Assembly: GCA_001599935.1 (NCBI GenBank)
Contig: BCIJ01000039.1
Location: forward strand, 93,479-136,760
Direction: 5' to 3'
Source: Holtermannia corniformis
Lineage: Eukaryota; Basidiomycota; Tremellomycetes; Holtermanniales
Length of the DNA: 43,282 nucleotides
Shown here piece after piece: positions 20,108 to 32,039 of this stretch (its first letter is position 1; each line of letters opens with the position of its first letter). Both the position numbers and the translations under genes were made by a program. The notes under the pieces are model-generated. The model made no database searches, was not told the origin of the DNA, and saw only the letters and a list, made by a program, of their open reading frames with translations.

Positions 20108-21980
20108 CTACGCGCAACCCGGACAAGCATGCAGCGTCTCGTGCACACTACAGTCGCATGTCAGCATCACACTCAACCGTCTCATTGAGCCCGGTACTCA
20201 CAACTGGTCGCACTCGCTACAGAAATCACTAGCGCATTTCGAGCATCTACAATTGCCTCTCAGCCTGTAGGACCAGTTGGAGATTGAGAGCGGGACGTAC
20301 CGATACCGTCCGGTCGGGCTGATGCCATCTTCGACACGCGCGACGCCCGCACTCGTTGCGCTCGGCTGTGGGATTATTGTCAGCTGCCATGGCTCATCAA
20401 CATGTGATAACGTCGAGGCGAGACGTACTGGTGGGAAGACGTGGTCGCAGCCTGCGCACGAGGGTGAGAGAGCGACGGTCGGTTCGGCCGCTTCGAGGGA
20501 TCTTTGCACCATATCAGCACGTTCGTGACTGTGTGTGTATAGCAGGAAAAGAGGGGGACTGACAGGGTATCGTAGTGGGCGACAGGGAACAGTAGCCAAT
20601 AACTACCGAGCGGTCAGCCTCAGCGCCGCGATCTCAGTTACAAGGACCCACCTCCGCGCCAGATGCGGACTACTGACGACCATCAAGCCGCAGATCTCAC
20701 AATCCGTTGGGACGTCACAGATCCGAGCGCCGCACCGTGGGCAGAGATAGCCGCCCTTTTTCATCTCGGCGTGACACGCGCACAGTCCCTCTGCGCCCGA
20801 GATCGGTAGCCTCGTCGGGAAGCCCATGAGCATCAAGTCGCCCGCGGGCGGTTTCCCCCTCGCGAGTGCGTTGGCGACGTTGCGCGTTTGAGCCGGTGCG
20901 GACACGGTTGCGGGAGGCGGGATGGCTTCCCAGATCAAGTCTTTGAGGTGGGCTTCGTGTTCTGCGACGCCGAACCGGCCGCGCGTATGTTCGGTGATTT
21001 GTTTGCAGATTTTCAGTTCGGCCGCGAGCGCGATGATCGAGGTCCGGATGTTGAGCGTGACGAGGTCTTTGAGACAGGCGTGGATGTCGCGAGGGCCTTC
21101 TGGGTCCGCGGTGGATAGTGAGGAGAAGAGGACGAGGATCTCGAGAGAGGAAGTGGAGGGCAAGTGAGCCATTGAACCCATGGCCATTTGTAGACCGTTT
21201 TGGAGCGATGGCTCGCCGGACGGTTCAAGCTTGCGTTTGTCTTTGAGTGTCGCGAGGACTTCTTGCGGGTTGCCTGGTGGTGTTAGAGTGCATGAGAAAA
21301 GTGGAGACTGACCGCCCATGTCGACGAGGATCTCGGCGATCCGGTCACGCATGATGATGATCCCAATTTGCCCGAGCGGGTTCTGGTCGTACCACTCTGT
21401 CACAAACTGACGCAAGTATTGCAGCGTGACCTCGAATCTGTGGCACAAGAGGTCGATCAGCCGAATGCAGCTCATGACGCCATCATACGCACCGTGAAGG
21501 GCGAAAGTCCTTGTCCATCATCGAGTCTGAGAGATCGAGCAGGATGTAGAGATGCCGAATGATGGATCGACGAAGCGGGGTGCCGCTCGCTTGTGCTCTG
21601 TAGAGTCTGTCAGCCAGTGTCCTCTCACACACGCTTGCGACTGACCTCCGCCGCCTCCCGCGCGCCAATAGCCCATCCACAGCAGCCTGGAGCCCACCCG
21701 ACTCGTCCTCCTGCACAACGTCCCAGCTACGGTTATACGACGCTTCCCACGCATAGTTTCCCTATACCGCATCAGACCATCTCTGTGCGACCTGGAGTGT
21801 ACCCACGTTGCTCTTCTTGTTGCCCTTTGCCGCGCTCCCACTCAGAGTCTCGCCGTAATCGCCGCGCTGCTTCTTGGCTGGCCGTGAGGATGGCCCGGGC
21901 TCGTCTGAATCGTACATGTCGTCGCCATCTTGATCGTAATCGTCTTCTGATCCTGGCGCGTACCGAGTGTCTTTTGGCAT
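20108..21980 (-). CDS. SSL1: TFIIH core subunit Ssl1/p44
   Basis: Subunit of the transcription and DNA-repair factor TFIIH; in known systems it activates the XPD/Rad3 helicase. Spliced, with about eight short introns several of which start GTCAGT. N-terminal acidic tail (MPKDTRYAPGSEDDYDQDGD), then NYAWEASYNRSWDVVQEDE, the von Willebrand A-like domain from RHLYILLDLSDSM through LRQFVTEWYDQNPLGQIGII to SLEILVLFSSLST. The zinc-binding C-terminus follows: YLCPRCGARICDVPTDCEIC, SPHLARRSYWLLFPVAHYD, CAGC, CRCSKCASDFCSEC, and the end HETLHACPGCA recovered by splicing a last exon. Start ATG at 21980. All expected blocks are present, so the gene looks functional. It shares its upstream region with the divergent Myb/SANT-like gene. 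Confidence 0.93.
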
Positions 21981-22050
21981 GCTGCTGGCTGATACAGGAG
22001 AAGGAGAGCGAGCTGGGTATGGTCGATTGCGGTGGTTGACAGCAGGTCAG

Positions 22051-22099
22051 AAATTGCTAGCGGTGTGCTTGAACGCCTAGCAATTTTCTAGCACACCGC
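22051..22099. repeat. Interleaved inverted repeats in divergent promoter
   Basis: AAATTGCTAG (22051-22060) pairs with CTAGCAATTT (22077-22086), and GCGGTGTGCT (22060-22069) pairs with AGCACACCGC (22090-22099). The order a-b-a'-b' is that of an H-type pseudoknot if transcribed, or of two overlapping palindromic protein sites on DNA. Both pairs match perfectly over 10 bp. It lies 71 bp upstream of the SSL1 ATG and about 380 bp upstream of the Myb/SANT-like gene. Confidence 0.85.
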
Positions 22100-22482
22100 A
22101 AGCAAGCGACGATCCGCGGATTCAGGTTGTGAAGCTACCGGCGCTCTACTGTTGCTCCTGCTGCCTTTGTTCGCTTTGATTTCGTACAAGACATCATCTC
22201 TGGGCAGGGAAACCAGTGTAAAACGTGAGGTGTACACCCCAGGCTATCGACAGGCCGCAGCTCAAGACGTACACCACATCGCAGTCCCTCAACGGACACC
22301 CATCGGCTCCATCCAATGCTCCGCCTGTAGTGAACCCCGAGCGGACGAGTAACACGACCAGCAGCGAGGAAATAGACTAGGCGGTTATCGGGCAAATCTG
22401 TGATAGCACTCCTTACTCTTGGGTAAGCACTCTGTTCTTCAGTCCACCCAACGCTCGACTGACCCGGCCGTCCTCGAGCACA

Positions 22483-24078
22483 ATGTCCTCGGCCGAACCG
22501 GATGCGTCCACGTCAAAAGACCGCAAGAAATCAGCCCACTGGTCCGACACGGATACGGCCATCCTCATGCAGCTCCTGCTCCAGCACAAGGACTCTGGCC
22601 GCACGCTCGATAACGGGTTCAAGCCTGAAGTCTGGCGACTGGCCGCCGACGCGCTCAAGGGGATCGATCATGTGGGCGGGCCCAAGACGCCAGACGCGTG
22701 CAAGAGTCGATGGCAGCGCGTGAGTTTTCCACGACGAGCTGATGGCGCTCGGTTGACGTCGGGTGGATAGCTCCAGCGCGATTATAGGGCTGCAAAGGAG
22801 ATGGAGATGTTTCCTGGGTTCACGTGGGATAAATCAACCGGACGGTTGTCGGCCCCAGCGGAAGCTTGGGACGCCGCTGAAAAGGTGTGTGCGCGCTCGG
22901 TGGTAGTGGCGCATGGCTCACGCTCCCGCGCAGCAGGCAATGGACGCATACAAGCACCAAAAGANCCNCCTGCCACTGTACGACTCGATCGCCGTGCTCT
23001 GTCCAGGCGACAGCGCACGCAAAGGGCGAGGGAAAGCGCGATCATCACTCGCAAGCTCGGCCGCGTCGAACGAGATGCCCAAGCAGCAGCATCAGCAGCC
23101 TGAACATCTCGCAGCCGCATTCGACCCGGTCAACGGGAACGGGCACCATCACCTTGCGCATGCTCAGGAGGCGCACTGGGCCGGGTTGGAGGCCGAGATG
23201 GAGTACGACGAGCACGCATACGGTCAGCTGACGGGTGGTGCGGACGAGGCGAGTCTGGTCGTGCAGGCAGAAAGCGTCAGCGCTGACTCGTGCAGCACAA
23301 CTCGTATGGCCTCGCACGGCCTCAAAAACGGCATTCTCACATGATGGATCCCAACCTGCTCACCTCGGCCGGGTCGTCGCCCTCCGCGGCCAAGCGCTCG
23401 AGACCATCGCCAATCATGACGGCTCAGCAGCCGCACGTGCTAGCTGCCAAATTCGTCAATGGGCTTCATCAGGCCGCTCAGTTGTCACAGGGCTTGCGCA
23501 CGCCCAATGGCACACACTACATCCATCAGCCACAGCCGCAACATCACCATCTGTCTCAATTACCCCAAGCGCTTGTTCAACAGCAGCAACAGCAACAGCA
23601 ACAACAGCAACAACAGCAACAACAACAGCAGCAGCAGCAAGGCGGGCCCTCGCATCATCCCGCACAACCCCCCATGATGAACCTGGCCACGCGCTCGCCC
23701 GACTTCCCAAACCCAGCACTGCTAGACACGACCGGGCTCTCACTCCCTTCGGGCGTGACAGCCAGCCTGTCGGAACCGCAACGGCGTTCCGCCGCGATCC
23801 TGATGCTCCAAGAGTGCGAAACAGACATGACAGACGACGACCTCGTCGACATTGTGACCGAATTCGAAGTCAACGTCAACAGTGCCGATACCTACCTCGC
23901 TCTGAACAAACGAGGCGTGAGAAAGATCTGGCTCGCGAGGCTGTTACAGCGCGTAGCGGCGCAGAACGCGGCGGCAGCGGCGGCGGCAGCGGGAGCGTCT
24001 GCGCAGAGTCAGGGGAACGCATTGGGTGATAATGTGAATGGAAGTTTTGGGATCCCGCAGGGTTATGGTGGGGGATGA
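22483..24078 (+). CDS. Myb/SANT-like DNA-binding protein with polyglutamine tract
   Basis: Probable nuclear regulator. Exons 22483-22719, 22771-22884, 22934-23257, 23296-24078 (485 aa); the last intron (38 nt, GTCGTG donor) is chosen because it alone keeps frame, so an indel there is possible. The first 135 residues fit the fungal Myb/SANT-like domain: HWSDTDTAILMQLLLQHKDS, FKPEVWRLAADAL, DACKSRWQR, FPGFTWDKSTGRL, KHQK..LPLYDSIAVL (two residues unknown from Ns). A 21-residue glutamine run is encoded at 23578-23640. The C-terminal part holds a conserved-looking helical block (PQRRSAAILMLQECETDMTD, LVDIVTEFEVN, ADTYLALNKRGVRKIW) followed by an alanine run. Target genes unknown. Confidence 0.7.
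23578..23640 (+). repeat. CAA/CAG microsatellite (21 Gln codons)
   Basis: An uninterrupted mixed CAA/CAG run in frame inside the Myb/SANT-like gene. It is likely to vary in length between strains. Confidence 0.9.
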
Positions 24079-24265
24079 GGGGTGCGAGCCGGGCTGCAGG
24101 TGTTGGACGATTGTATGGCGCGCGCACGCGCGAGAGGGCGAGTAGACTCGCGACTATTGTATCGTAGCGCTCAAGCGGGATCAAGATGATTGTATGAGGC
24201 AGGGATGGATGCATGCCATTGCGTCTAAGATGATATTCACAGCGAGGGGACGGCGAGAGCGCTCG

Positions 24266-25245
24266 CTAGGCGAGTGCTTTGGCGAGATCTTGGATCTCGA
24301 GCAGCAGTGCCGTTGACGGCTCAAACTTTTTGTAGTATCCTTCGACACTGCGATTTGATCAGTCCCGCTTCACTGTCTAGAGCATTGCAAGAGCGGCTCA
24401 CGTCTCGCCCTCGGTGAAGCCATGCCGAAGGTAGAACCGTTTGGCATCCTCGTTCGTCGGCTGGATATGGGCGACGACGCGCTGCACAGGCTTCCTCGGG
24501 ACCGGCGGAGCGGCCGCAGCCCTCGTTGACGTCCCATCAGTTTTTGGAGGCGGAGGAGGCGCCGTCGTAGGGTTCAATGCGGCCGACAGGGCATTCTTGA
24601 GCAGAGCCGAGCCGAGGTGGAGCGAGCGGTAGGGTGCGAGGATGCTGCGTTGCGTGAGCTGCGTGCGTGACGGGATAACAAGGTAGAGACGGACGCAAGA
24701 GTCAAGATGGTGAGCGTGACAACGCCTTTGTCTTTGGGACCGGCGTGGTCTATCCGGCAGGTGATGGCGCCGACGGGGATATCGCCGTAGTAGACTGCGA
24801 GGATCAGCTTGGGGGTGGAATGGTGCGTGGACGGACCGAGCTTGTTAATGTCGTCGAGACTTGGGCTCTGAACCTCGGCATAGTACTTGTCAGAGTAGGA
24901 GACGGGGAGGACCTAGAGCGGAGACGAGCATCAGCGAGCGTTGATCTCTGATCAGCGTCAGTCTCGACGCACCACCGAGTTGAGCTTCCTCAGCGTCCCG
25001 ACCTTGGCTACATCAGCTCACTGCTACCTACCCCTGCCACGCGTACGCACATTATGCACCGTCAAGCTCGTCAGCGTTGCCTTGGGTTGCGGCTCGATCT
25101 TGCTCTTGCTCTTGGCAGCGTTCCCGTTGACCTCGACCGAAACATGTTCACCTTGCGGATGAGCGCCGGCGTCGAGGACGAGTGGGGAGGAGACGGTGCC
25201 GGTGGTCGTGTACAATACCGTCTCGCCGTTGGCCTTGGGTCCCAT
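24266..25245 (-). CDS. NAA50: N-alpha-acetyltransferase 50 (NatE catalytic subunit)
   Basis: GNAT enzyme that acetylates protein N-termini from acetyl-CoA. Start ATG at 25245; about four introns; end YYKKFEPSTALLLEIQDLAK then ALA-stop. Blocks in family order: LTVHNVGTLRKLNSVVLPVS, YSDKYYAEV, LAVYYGDIPVGAITCRIDH, LAPYRSLHLGSALL (acetyl-CoA loop), then VVAHIQPTNEDAKRFYLRHG and FTEGETVEGYY. It differs from human NAA50 in having a 40-residue N-terminal extension, a P/A-rich insert of about 30 residues after the acetyl-CoA loop helix, and His in place of the first glycine of the RxxGxG motif (RSLHLG). The extension and insert are low-complexity. Identity is firm from the overall blocks; exact splice sites are less certain. 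Confidence 0.85.
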
Positions 25246-25500
25246 GCTGGTCTTTGACAAGAGAAAGCAAGTCGCCGTCGTCGTTGATGTCGAGCGTGTG
25301 GCAACAACCTTTCAGCCGAGAACGACCAACCGAGAGTTGAACAGTGTTGCTACCAAGGATTGTGATGTGAAAAGAGTAGTGGTAGACCGATTCTATAGTC
25401 TAGATCGCGCACGACAGCCAAGCTGATCCCAGTTGCATACAAACATCCGACCCATACAACCATGCAATGCAACCAACCGCCATGAAGCTTGCACCTCGAC

Positions 25501-26437
25501 TCAGATCAAAGCAAGCGGATCTGCAGTATTGTCAACAGGCGTAGCGCCTCGGCTGATATCAGCAACTCACCCTCACCCTCCTCGACCTCGATGCTCTCAT
25601 CCCGCATCAGCATCTGCACATCCTCGTCCGGTGTCCCAAACTCGGTCTTGACCCGTTGCACCTGTGTCCCTGTACGCGAGCCAGACTTGCGCGGCGGTTT
25701 GACAGGCGGTTTGGTCGTGTGGGATGTACCTGTGACCGTCCGCTTTGTACCAGACAATGTCAAGCTGGGTACAGCCTGACGTGTGGGATGAGTGACCACG
25801 TATGGTGAAGGGACAGAAGACCTACCGGCTCGGGCTCATCCCGTTGCCGTTTGGCACGCCTGAGACCACTTGTAGGGCTAGAGATGGGTTCTGCGACATT
25901 ATGACGAGGTGTAGGTTTCCGCCCGGATTTGCGAGGGAGTGACGATGGCAGGAGGACGGGGGGTGGTGCGACCGACGTCTCGGAAGGTGCAGTGAAAGGC
26001 AGCATAGGTACTGGCGTCTGCACCTGTCAGCTTGCCATGACAGTCTTGTAGTTGTCACTCACATCCGACGCCCCGACTTTATTGGCATCCTCCTGCACCT
26101 CCTCTCCCCGCCATACCTCGCCTATCCGAGCCCACCGCCGCTCGTACCCTTCACACCGCTGCTTCCACGCCAGCATACCCTTTGCCATCCCGCGCCGCTT
26201 CTCCCTCTCCTCACCCAACTTTTTGCTCAACGCATCAATCTGCCCATCCTTGTCCTCCAGCTCAGCCTTGACAACCTCCATCTCATCCTCGATAGCAGAC
26301 AGCTTGGCCTCGGCAGTGTGTAGGATCGCGTTGGATCGCTCGAGCTCGATGATTCGTTGGCGTTGCTCGGAGATGGTTTGCGTGAGACCCTTGTCGAGGA
26401 TGGCAGCAAGGTCTTTTTGGGAGAATCTGGATGCCAT
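25501..26437 (-). CDS. Coiled-coil protein of unknown function
   Basis: Start ATG at 26437 (MASRFSQKDLAAILDKGLTQ). Residues of about 15-110 form a heptad-rich coiled coil (QRQRIIELERSNAI, EAKLSAIEDEMEVVKAELED, KLGEEREKRRGMAKGM). Three introns then lead through a proline- and basic-rich region (RKSGRKPTPRHN, LRRAKRQRDEPEP, PPRKSGSRTG) to an acidic tail (VKTEFGTPDEDVQML, RDESIEVEEGED, ending PLALI). The layout of short coiled coil, basic middle and acidic end suggests a nuclear scaffold or kinetochore-type protein, but I recognise no family. It lies next to NAA50 in the same direction, about 250 bp upstream. Confidence 0.6.
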
Positions 26438-27019
26438 GGCGGCACTGTCCTGAGTCTCGAACGAAAGCACCTTGATAGTGTGCTTGATCTAGGATTGCCA
26501 GCGGCTGCTCAGCCAAGGGGTGGTTGTAGTGATCGGAATGCCGGAGCCAAACAGCAAACGTGAGATCTCATGGCGTACAATGTGCTCGAATCTGTCAGCT
26601 TCAAGATGCAGACGCTCAGGCGACCGTCGCGATATGGGGCGTACACCCTTGGCAGGCTCTTGGCTGATTGCGACAGTCTGCCTGGTAGCCGCTCCGAGTC
26701 GACTCCATAGTCAGCGCAAGACCTGTGTCTCCGCTGCGATGGACAAGGTGAAGAGCCGGGAGGTCGACAGAGCACTATCAGCATGTCATGCCATCATCAT
26801 CATACAGCGGTCTAGATTACCGAGCCGCTAAGACTTGTTACACCGAGCTACGCGGTTGGCGCTTCGCGCGAGTCTCCATGGGAGAGACGGTTGGTGAAGG
26901 ACGTTTCGGGGGGCGTTTGGGCGTGACAGGAGCGGGTAAGCCGTTCACGAGCGTAGGTACAGAAGCAGACGTTTCCGTTGCACTAGGGACCTTCATTCAG
27001 TCGTCAGTGGAAGAAACGC
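26438..27019. other. Intergenic, nothing recognised
   Basis: Between the coiled-coil gene and the 3' end of the NTPase gene. A plus-strand open frame spans most of it, but it lacks recognisable features and splice structure. Confidence 0.4.
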
Positions 27020-28948
27020 TCAGAGCATTTGGCTGACTTCAGCTTGCGCGAGCTCGATGAGCACGTAGCCAACCCTGACTTGCCCTGCCTTTAAACCCTT
27101 CACCGCCTTGTTGAAACCATCGTGCCGCGCATGCAGATTAAGCAAAGATGAACCGACTTCGTGGGTCGGAACGACAAAGACATAGACGAGGTCGTCCTTT
27201 GGCAGCATCTTCTGTACGGCGCTAATGCCCTCCCCCTTGATGTCGTGACGACTGTTGACGGTAGATTGTAACAGCAACGTCGTGTATCCTGTCGTCGCAG
27301 AGTGTGGTACATGGCGGATCAAAGCGTCCACCGCGGTGGTATTGGCAGCTGTGGCGTATAGGACACCTGGCTCGACCGGTGTCGCCTTGTTTATGAAGAT
27401 CGGTAGAGGGCTTTGCGGCAAGTTCGGCGGAATGAAGAGGTTGGAAGCCGGAAACGATAGGATTGGAGTTACGTTTGTTGTGAAGCTGAAAAACGTTAAA
27501 GACAGTGCTTCGTACATGTGGCCTCGTACGGCCCCTATCGGCATGAAACTGGAAGCAAAGTCGCGAATGGCGTCGTATTGAACTGATCGGTTGATCTGCA
27601 GGAAGAACCGTCGGATGAATGGGCTCGGGATCGTGTAAGTATGCTGTGGGTACATTGGATACCACGCATCCCCGGCCTCGATCGCCGTCGCCCAAAAGAG
27701 AGCATGGAAGCCTGACGGCTCAGCCTTTCTGGAACGGTCGGTCTTCGCCGTGTTGGAAAGTACATCCGGCCATGACTGGTTTGGATGATCTTTGATGAGT
27801 TTTTCGATGGCATTGAGGTACTGCAGCAGGTCGTGGGCGAGGTCAGGGAGGCCAGCACGGTCGATCGATTTCGGCCACAGATCCAGCATGGGCGCACGCG
27901 GTGCTGGCCCCAGTACTGCGAAGAGCTCTAAACGGGTGTACAGGTTGGGGCGAGGTGATGAGGGGCAAAAGCAGTCATTCAAGTAGCTGCAAATCATGAT
28001 TAGGAATCTCCAAATATTCACATGGCACTTACCAAAGTCGCTTCATCTCGACGATGTCCCAATGGGGTACCGTATGGTACATCACTCTAGCCTGTTTCTC
28101 CCAAGAAGACACTCGGGAAAGATCTGGGGAGGTTGCAAAAACCAAGATCACGCGGTACTTCTCCGTGAATGCCGTCTCGGGCTGGGCGTTTGGCGAGAAG
28201 CCCGCGTCGGTTAGAACGACCACGTTGGGGCCCGGTACAGAGAAGTCGTAGGGGTGAGTGGTGTCGAACCGACGAATGCCCGCGTCGTCAAAGAGAAGAT
28301 ATGGCTCTTGCTGGTTGTAACGGATAGCGACCGGCTGACGCGCGGAAAGACACTTCGCCAGCAGGAATCGTAGACTTTGTGTTTTGCCTGGATCGAGACT
28401 ATTAGCAAACCCTGAACAAGTACTGGCAATCAACACTGACCGAGGCCCGGCTGGCCATAGATCACAGATCCTCGGCGGTAGAACATTGTCTGTTGATGAC
28501 GTAGAGATTCCAGGCGATCCCACAGGATATCATGACAGTCGCGAATCAGGAGCGGTACCCCCACGACATCCCATGTAGAAGTTGGCGTCTTGAGCGTCCG
28601 ACCGGTCGCAAGCCGCCTTCTTTCCATACCTTTGCTCAGATCGTCCGCGTCGTTATTGCGCCGAGTGCCCGAGCCAGCCATAGTGCTGTCGTCCCCGAGG
28701 TTACCGTCTTCATCAATTGCACCGTACAAATCGGTTTCGTCTGCAGGGATAATCTTGCGCAATACCGATTGGCCTGCAAGGAGCAGCTCGATCTCACGTT
28801 TGTTGGGGTCGTAGTACACCTCGAACGGAACAACTGCGGGATCTTGCTGGATCCAATACGAGTCATACAAGATGGACGCCCAACGGGGGATATCCTCGGT
28901 GTGCCAATCCGTGACCCCTGAGGAGCTCTGAACTGCCTTGTCAGCCAT
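27020..28948 (-). CDS. Crinkler/RHS-like P-loop NTPase
   Basis: Exons 28441-28948, 28033-28387, 27020-27986, joined in frame: 609 aa. The Walker A motif GQPGLGKT is created across the first intron, preceded by VPLLIRDCHDILWDRLESLR and followed by QSLRFLLAKCLSARQPVAIR and a Walker B-like strand (GPNVVVLTDAG). The C-terminal domain has YTTLLLQSTVNSRHDIKGEG followed by a KMLPKDDLVYVFVVPTHE strand, which recalls the nuclease-like domain of Crinkler/RHS proteins. This family combines an NTPase with a nuclease-like end; members are widespread in basidiomycetes, and in other organisms some act as effectors. No signal peptide or LxLFLAK-type leader is visible, so an intracellular role is more likely. 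Substrate unknown. Confidence 0.7.
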
Positions 28949-30186
28949 GGCGATCGGTGTTTGTAAGTCAATGGGTCCTGGTTGGTGCGAGCATCACTGC
29001 TGCACCAGCCGGGAAGAGACCGGAGGCTAACCCTCTTACGGTGGACGGATAGTGCCAGGAAGGGTTTTGATTCCGTCGTTGGCAGTTCGCAGTTCGACTC
29101 TTGAAGCCGGAGTTGACACTTTTGTAATTGATCAGTTGAGGGGCTCAACATCATCTCTCAGGTTGACATCCATTTAGCAACAGCTCTGATAAGAGGGCTG
29201 TAGGATTCATAGTACAGCTAGGGCAAGCTAGACTCTGTAGTATGACTCTGGAATTCGCACCCAAGTGTGACGCCCTCGCCTAAGGAAGACGAGGACTGGA
29301 AGGTCGAGGCGGGATCGGCGAAGATCCACCTCCGGAAGGGAAACTCTCGGTTCGAGCGATGTAGATACAACAAGAGACAGCGTGGAAGACGAGGGGCGCG
29401 GCGGCACAGCCGCAGCGCACAGACAGTGGTGCGATTAGCACCAGTGGCACTCTGAGCACCGCGAAGCGGCTACTCGCCACGTGACACCGCCGTAGGCGTG
29501 ACACCAAGCAATATTAGGCATGCGAGTTTTGGTAAGGTAGTCTTAACGTTGCTCTCGCATAGTTAAGCAAATTCCCTCACATGAAGACGAGTTAGAGCAG
29601 GGTCACATGACCGGCTGCTTGGTCACATGACTGGACATGCGAGGTTATTAAACAGGGGCAGCATACAAGTAAGTGGCACCTTGATTCGTAACAGCCAGCA
29701 ACAAACGTCCGACCAACTGCAACAGCATGGGTGTCCGGTCTTTACTGCTCAATATCGAGAGTTGCTAGGCAAGTCTCGATCCAGACATATGTAGTCTGTA
29801 GAGCCGCCTTCCGGCCGGGCTCGTGACACTAACCCAGTCATTGCTGAGATTAAATGCTTTTGCCATCATCTTCACGTTCAAAGACATATCAATCAAGTTC
29901 CCTCATATGCTTGATATGATTGATCATATCAGAATTCAGTCTCAAAGTGGCAAGTGGTAGTTAACAAATGCTAGGTTCACAACTCGCGGTCGCAATCTGC
30001 GGAATCAAAACGAAAACTCTACCTGGCACTATCCGTCCACCGTACCCTCTCTGCGTCAACTCCGCTAAAACGCCTACAGTACTTAGCTAAATGCCGAGAC
30101 GCTGGCACAGGGTATGTAGTTGACTCCACAATCTCCCTAACACCTGCGCACCTGCACACTCTCCGCAACGCTGACACGTCCTCAAG
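28949..30186. other. 1.2-kb non-coding stretch with a dispersed repeat
   Basis: No gene supported. It holds copy A of the 93-bp dispersed repeat (29411-29503), two GTCACATGAC-type E-box-like sites near 29602 and 29624, and a perfect 8-bp inverted repeat TGATATGA/TCATATCA at 29912-29931. Confidence 0.5.
29411..29503 (+). repeat. Dispersed repeat, copy A
   Basis: About 93 bp starting GCAGCGCACAGACAGTGG and ending GGCGTGACAC; a diverged copy lies 6.7 kb away at 36122-36213 in the same orientation. It contains the short hairpin GGTGC/GCACC and a CACGTG site. No tRNA-like boxes were recognised. Confidence 0.85.
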
Positions 30187-32039
30187 ATGCAAGATGGAGT
30201 TTACGCCAAAAGCGTGCTCGATTGGGCCAGTCGTCCTGCTCGCAACTTTCCCCCATTAACCACCCGGCGCAAGAAGCGCGATGCGCTCAAACACCGAGCG
30301 GCTATCGATCGTTCTCTAAGCCTAGCAGGCTTGGTACCGTACCTCCTGCACCAGCATCCTATACTAACCTCGCCACTAACGCCATCGGAGGACGAGGCAA
30401 TCCGGCAGCAGGACCGGATGAGGTTGGAGGATTACACGACCGACGTTTTCTTCCGAGGCCAAGGAGCGTCTCAACTGCGTTCCTTCTGGGAGAGCGCAGT
30501 CGTCGATCCGACGTTGTCAATTGCGCGGAGAAAACTGGGAATGCGGTGGTTCTTCGGCCGGAAGAGTCTCAACGTTGCGTATGGGCTTGGCACGATCAAC
30601 GACGAGCCGGATTTGACACTGGTCGTTGTGGATCCGTTCCCTTTCTCAACAAAGGTCAGGATATACCGGAGAACAAGCTTGCGCCGCCTTTCGTGCTTGG
30701 CTTCTTCTTTGAACCAGAGATGCCACCAGAGATGCCATTGACAACAGCGAACCTGTCAGTGAGCCGACTCAAGTTCCAGAAGGCTCTTTCTCAGTCTGCC
30801 GAAAGCGGCATCAGACCCAAGAGAGGTCACAGCGTCAGTCTGGCGTATCATAAGTCCAGCCTATCACGTTTCCAGCTTTGCTCAATCCGAAGCTAGACCG
30901 CACAACGTCTCAAGAATGATCGTATCGACAGCGACGATAGCGACGTTCTTGATGCTGGGAGACGACGACTCGATTCACGTCAGCCGGCCGATCCGCGCCA
31001 AGTGTGAAAAGGCCGAACCATCCATTACTTTGGTCCTTGCGCGCGCGCAAAGGGGCTCTCCTCTCAGCACTATGAGCGAGACGCCCCGGAGCCCTTCATC
31101 ATTGGGATATCACTGTCTGCAGTAGAGGGAGCCTTTCACTCTACTCGATCGCTACCCTTCCCTACGCGCACCACTGGGACCCTCTGAGATTGAGATGATC
31201 GACGATATTGAACGCCGAGCCAACGTTTACTATCAACGCAATATCATGTGCGGCAGCCACTCGAATGCGCAACTCTGCCTGTTTTGGACGGAAGAGGTCA
31301 TTGAGCGTGTGCTGTGGGTAGCAGCCGTAGCCTTGGGCATCTGCGTCACCGTTGGAGTCGATCGGTCGCTTATGATGAAGGGGCCGCTTAGAAGACGTAT
31401 GACCTTTGGCCCCCAACTCCTCATCGTCGCCCCGGATGCATACATCCCGTGGCTCCGATTGAAGCATCCGCATCCGCAAAGTGCCATATCTGGTTGGTGG
31501 GTTCTTCGAGCCAGAATACGCCAGTGAGGAAGGGAAGGAGATGGTCTTTTGACAAGTGCGGCGCGTCTCACATCCGTGCAAGATAAATGCTGATTGCCGA
31601 GTAGGCTGCGTGACGACTGGCCAATGTCTACCTGGCTCACGGTCTGGTCCTCACTCCCACTACGGTGACACATATCGAGATCACTGACGCCGCCTCACAG
31701 TGGCAAGAACAGCGTTCGCCAGGCTGCAGCCGGGCGAGCCATCCATCGCCCTCGTCGTACTTGCTGCATTCGTGAGCGCGTGGGATCAAAGGCAGGCCGA
31801 GGCATCCAGAGAAGGCTACTACTTTCCCAAGCATCCGGATGACCCTTTGGCGTGCTTCCTGGGTGACTTGGTTTCTTTGCGCTGGCTTGTTGGGAGGTGT
31901 ATGAGAAGCTTGGTGTTTCATACTTGTATGTGACATTCTACAGACGAGCAACGACATGCAACGTCTTCTCGCCGAACGTCGAACTCGGATCGTCAAGGGA
32001 CTGCGTGGACTGCGTGACAAGATGCGTCGCATCACTTGA
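30187..32039 (+). CDS. Unknown gene, poorly preserved reading frame
   Basis: A clear first exon starts at ATG 30187 (MQDGVYAKSVLDWASRPARN; 156 residues to VVVDPFPFSTK at about 30654). Downstream pieces that look coding lie in changing frames without plausible introns between them: LAPPFVLGFFFEPEMPPE (about 30681-30734), AEPSITLVLARAQ, RRANVYYQRNIMCGSHSN, VPYLVGGFFEPEYASEE, PGEPSIALVVLAAFVSAWDQ and a last block NDMQRLLAERRTRIVKGLRG ending in TGA at 32037-32039. The repeats of FFEPE and EPSI blocks suggest an internal duplication. Either a multi-exon gene I cannot splice or a decaying duplicate. No function recognised. Its stop overlaps the stop of convergent NUP84. Confidence 0.35.

Noticed and set aside
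29060..29110. Possible tRNA-like B box (GTTCGACTC)
   Set aside because: No matching A box, anticodon arm or acceptor stem could be found around it.
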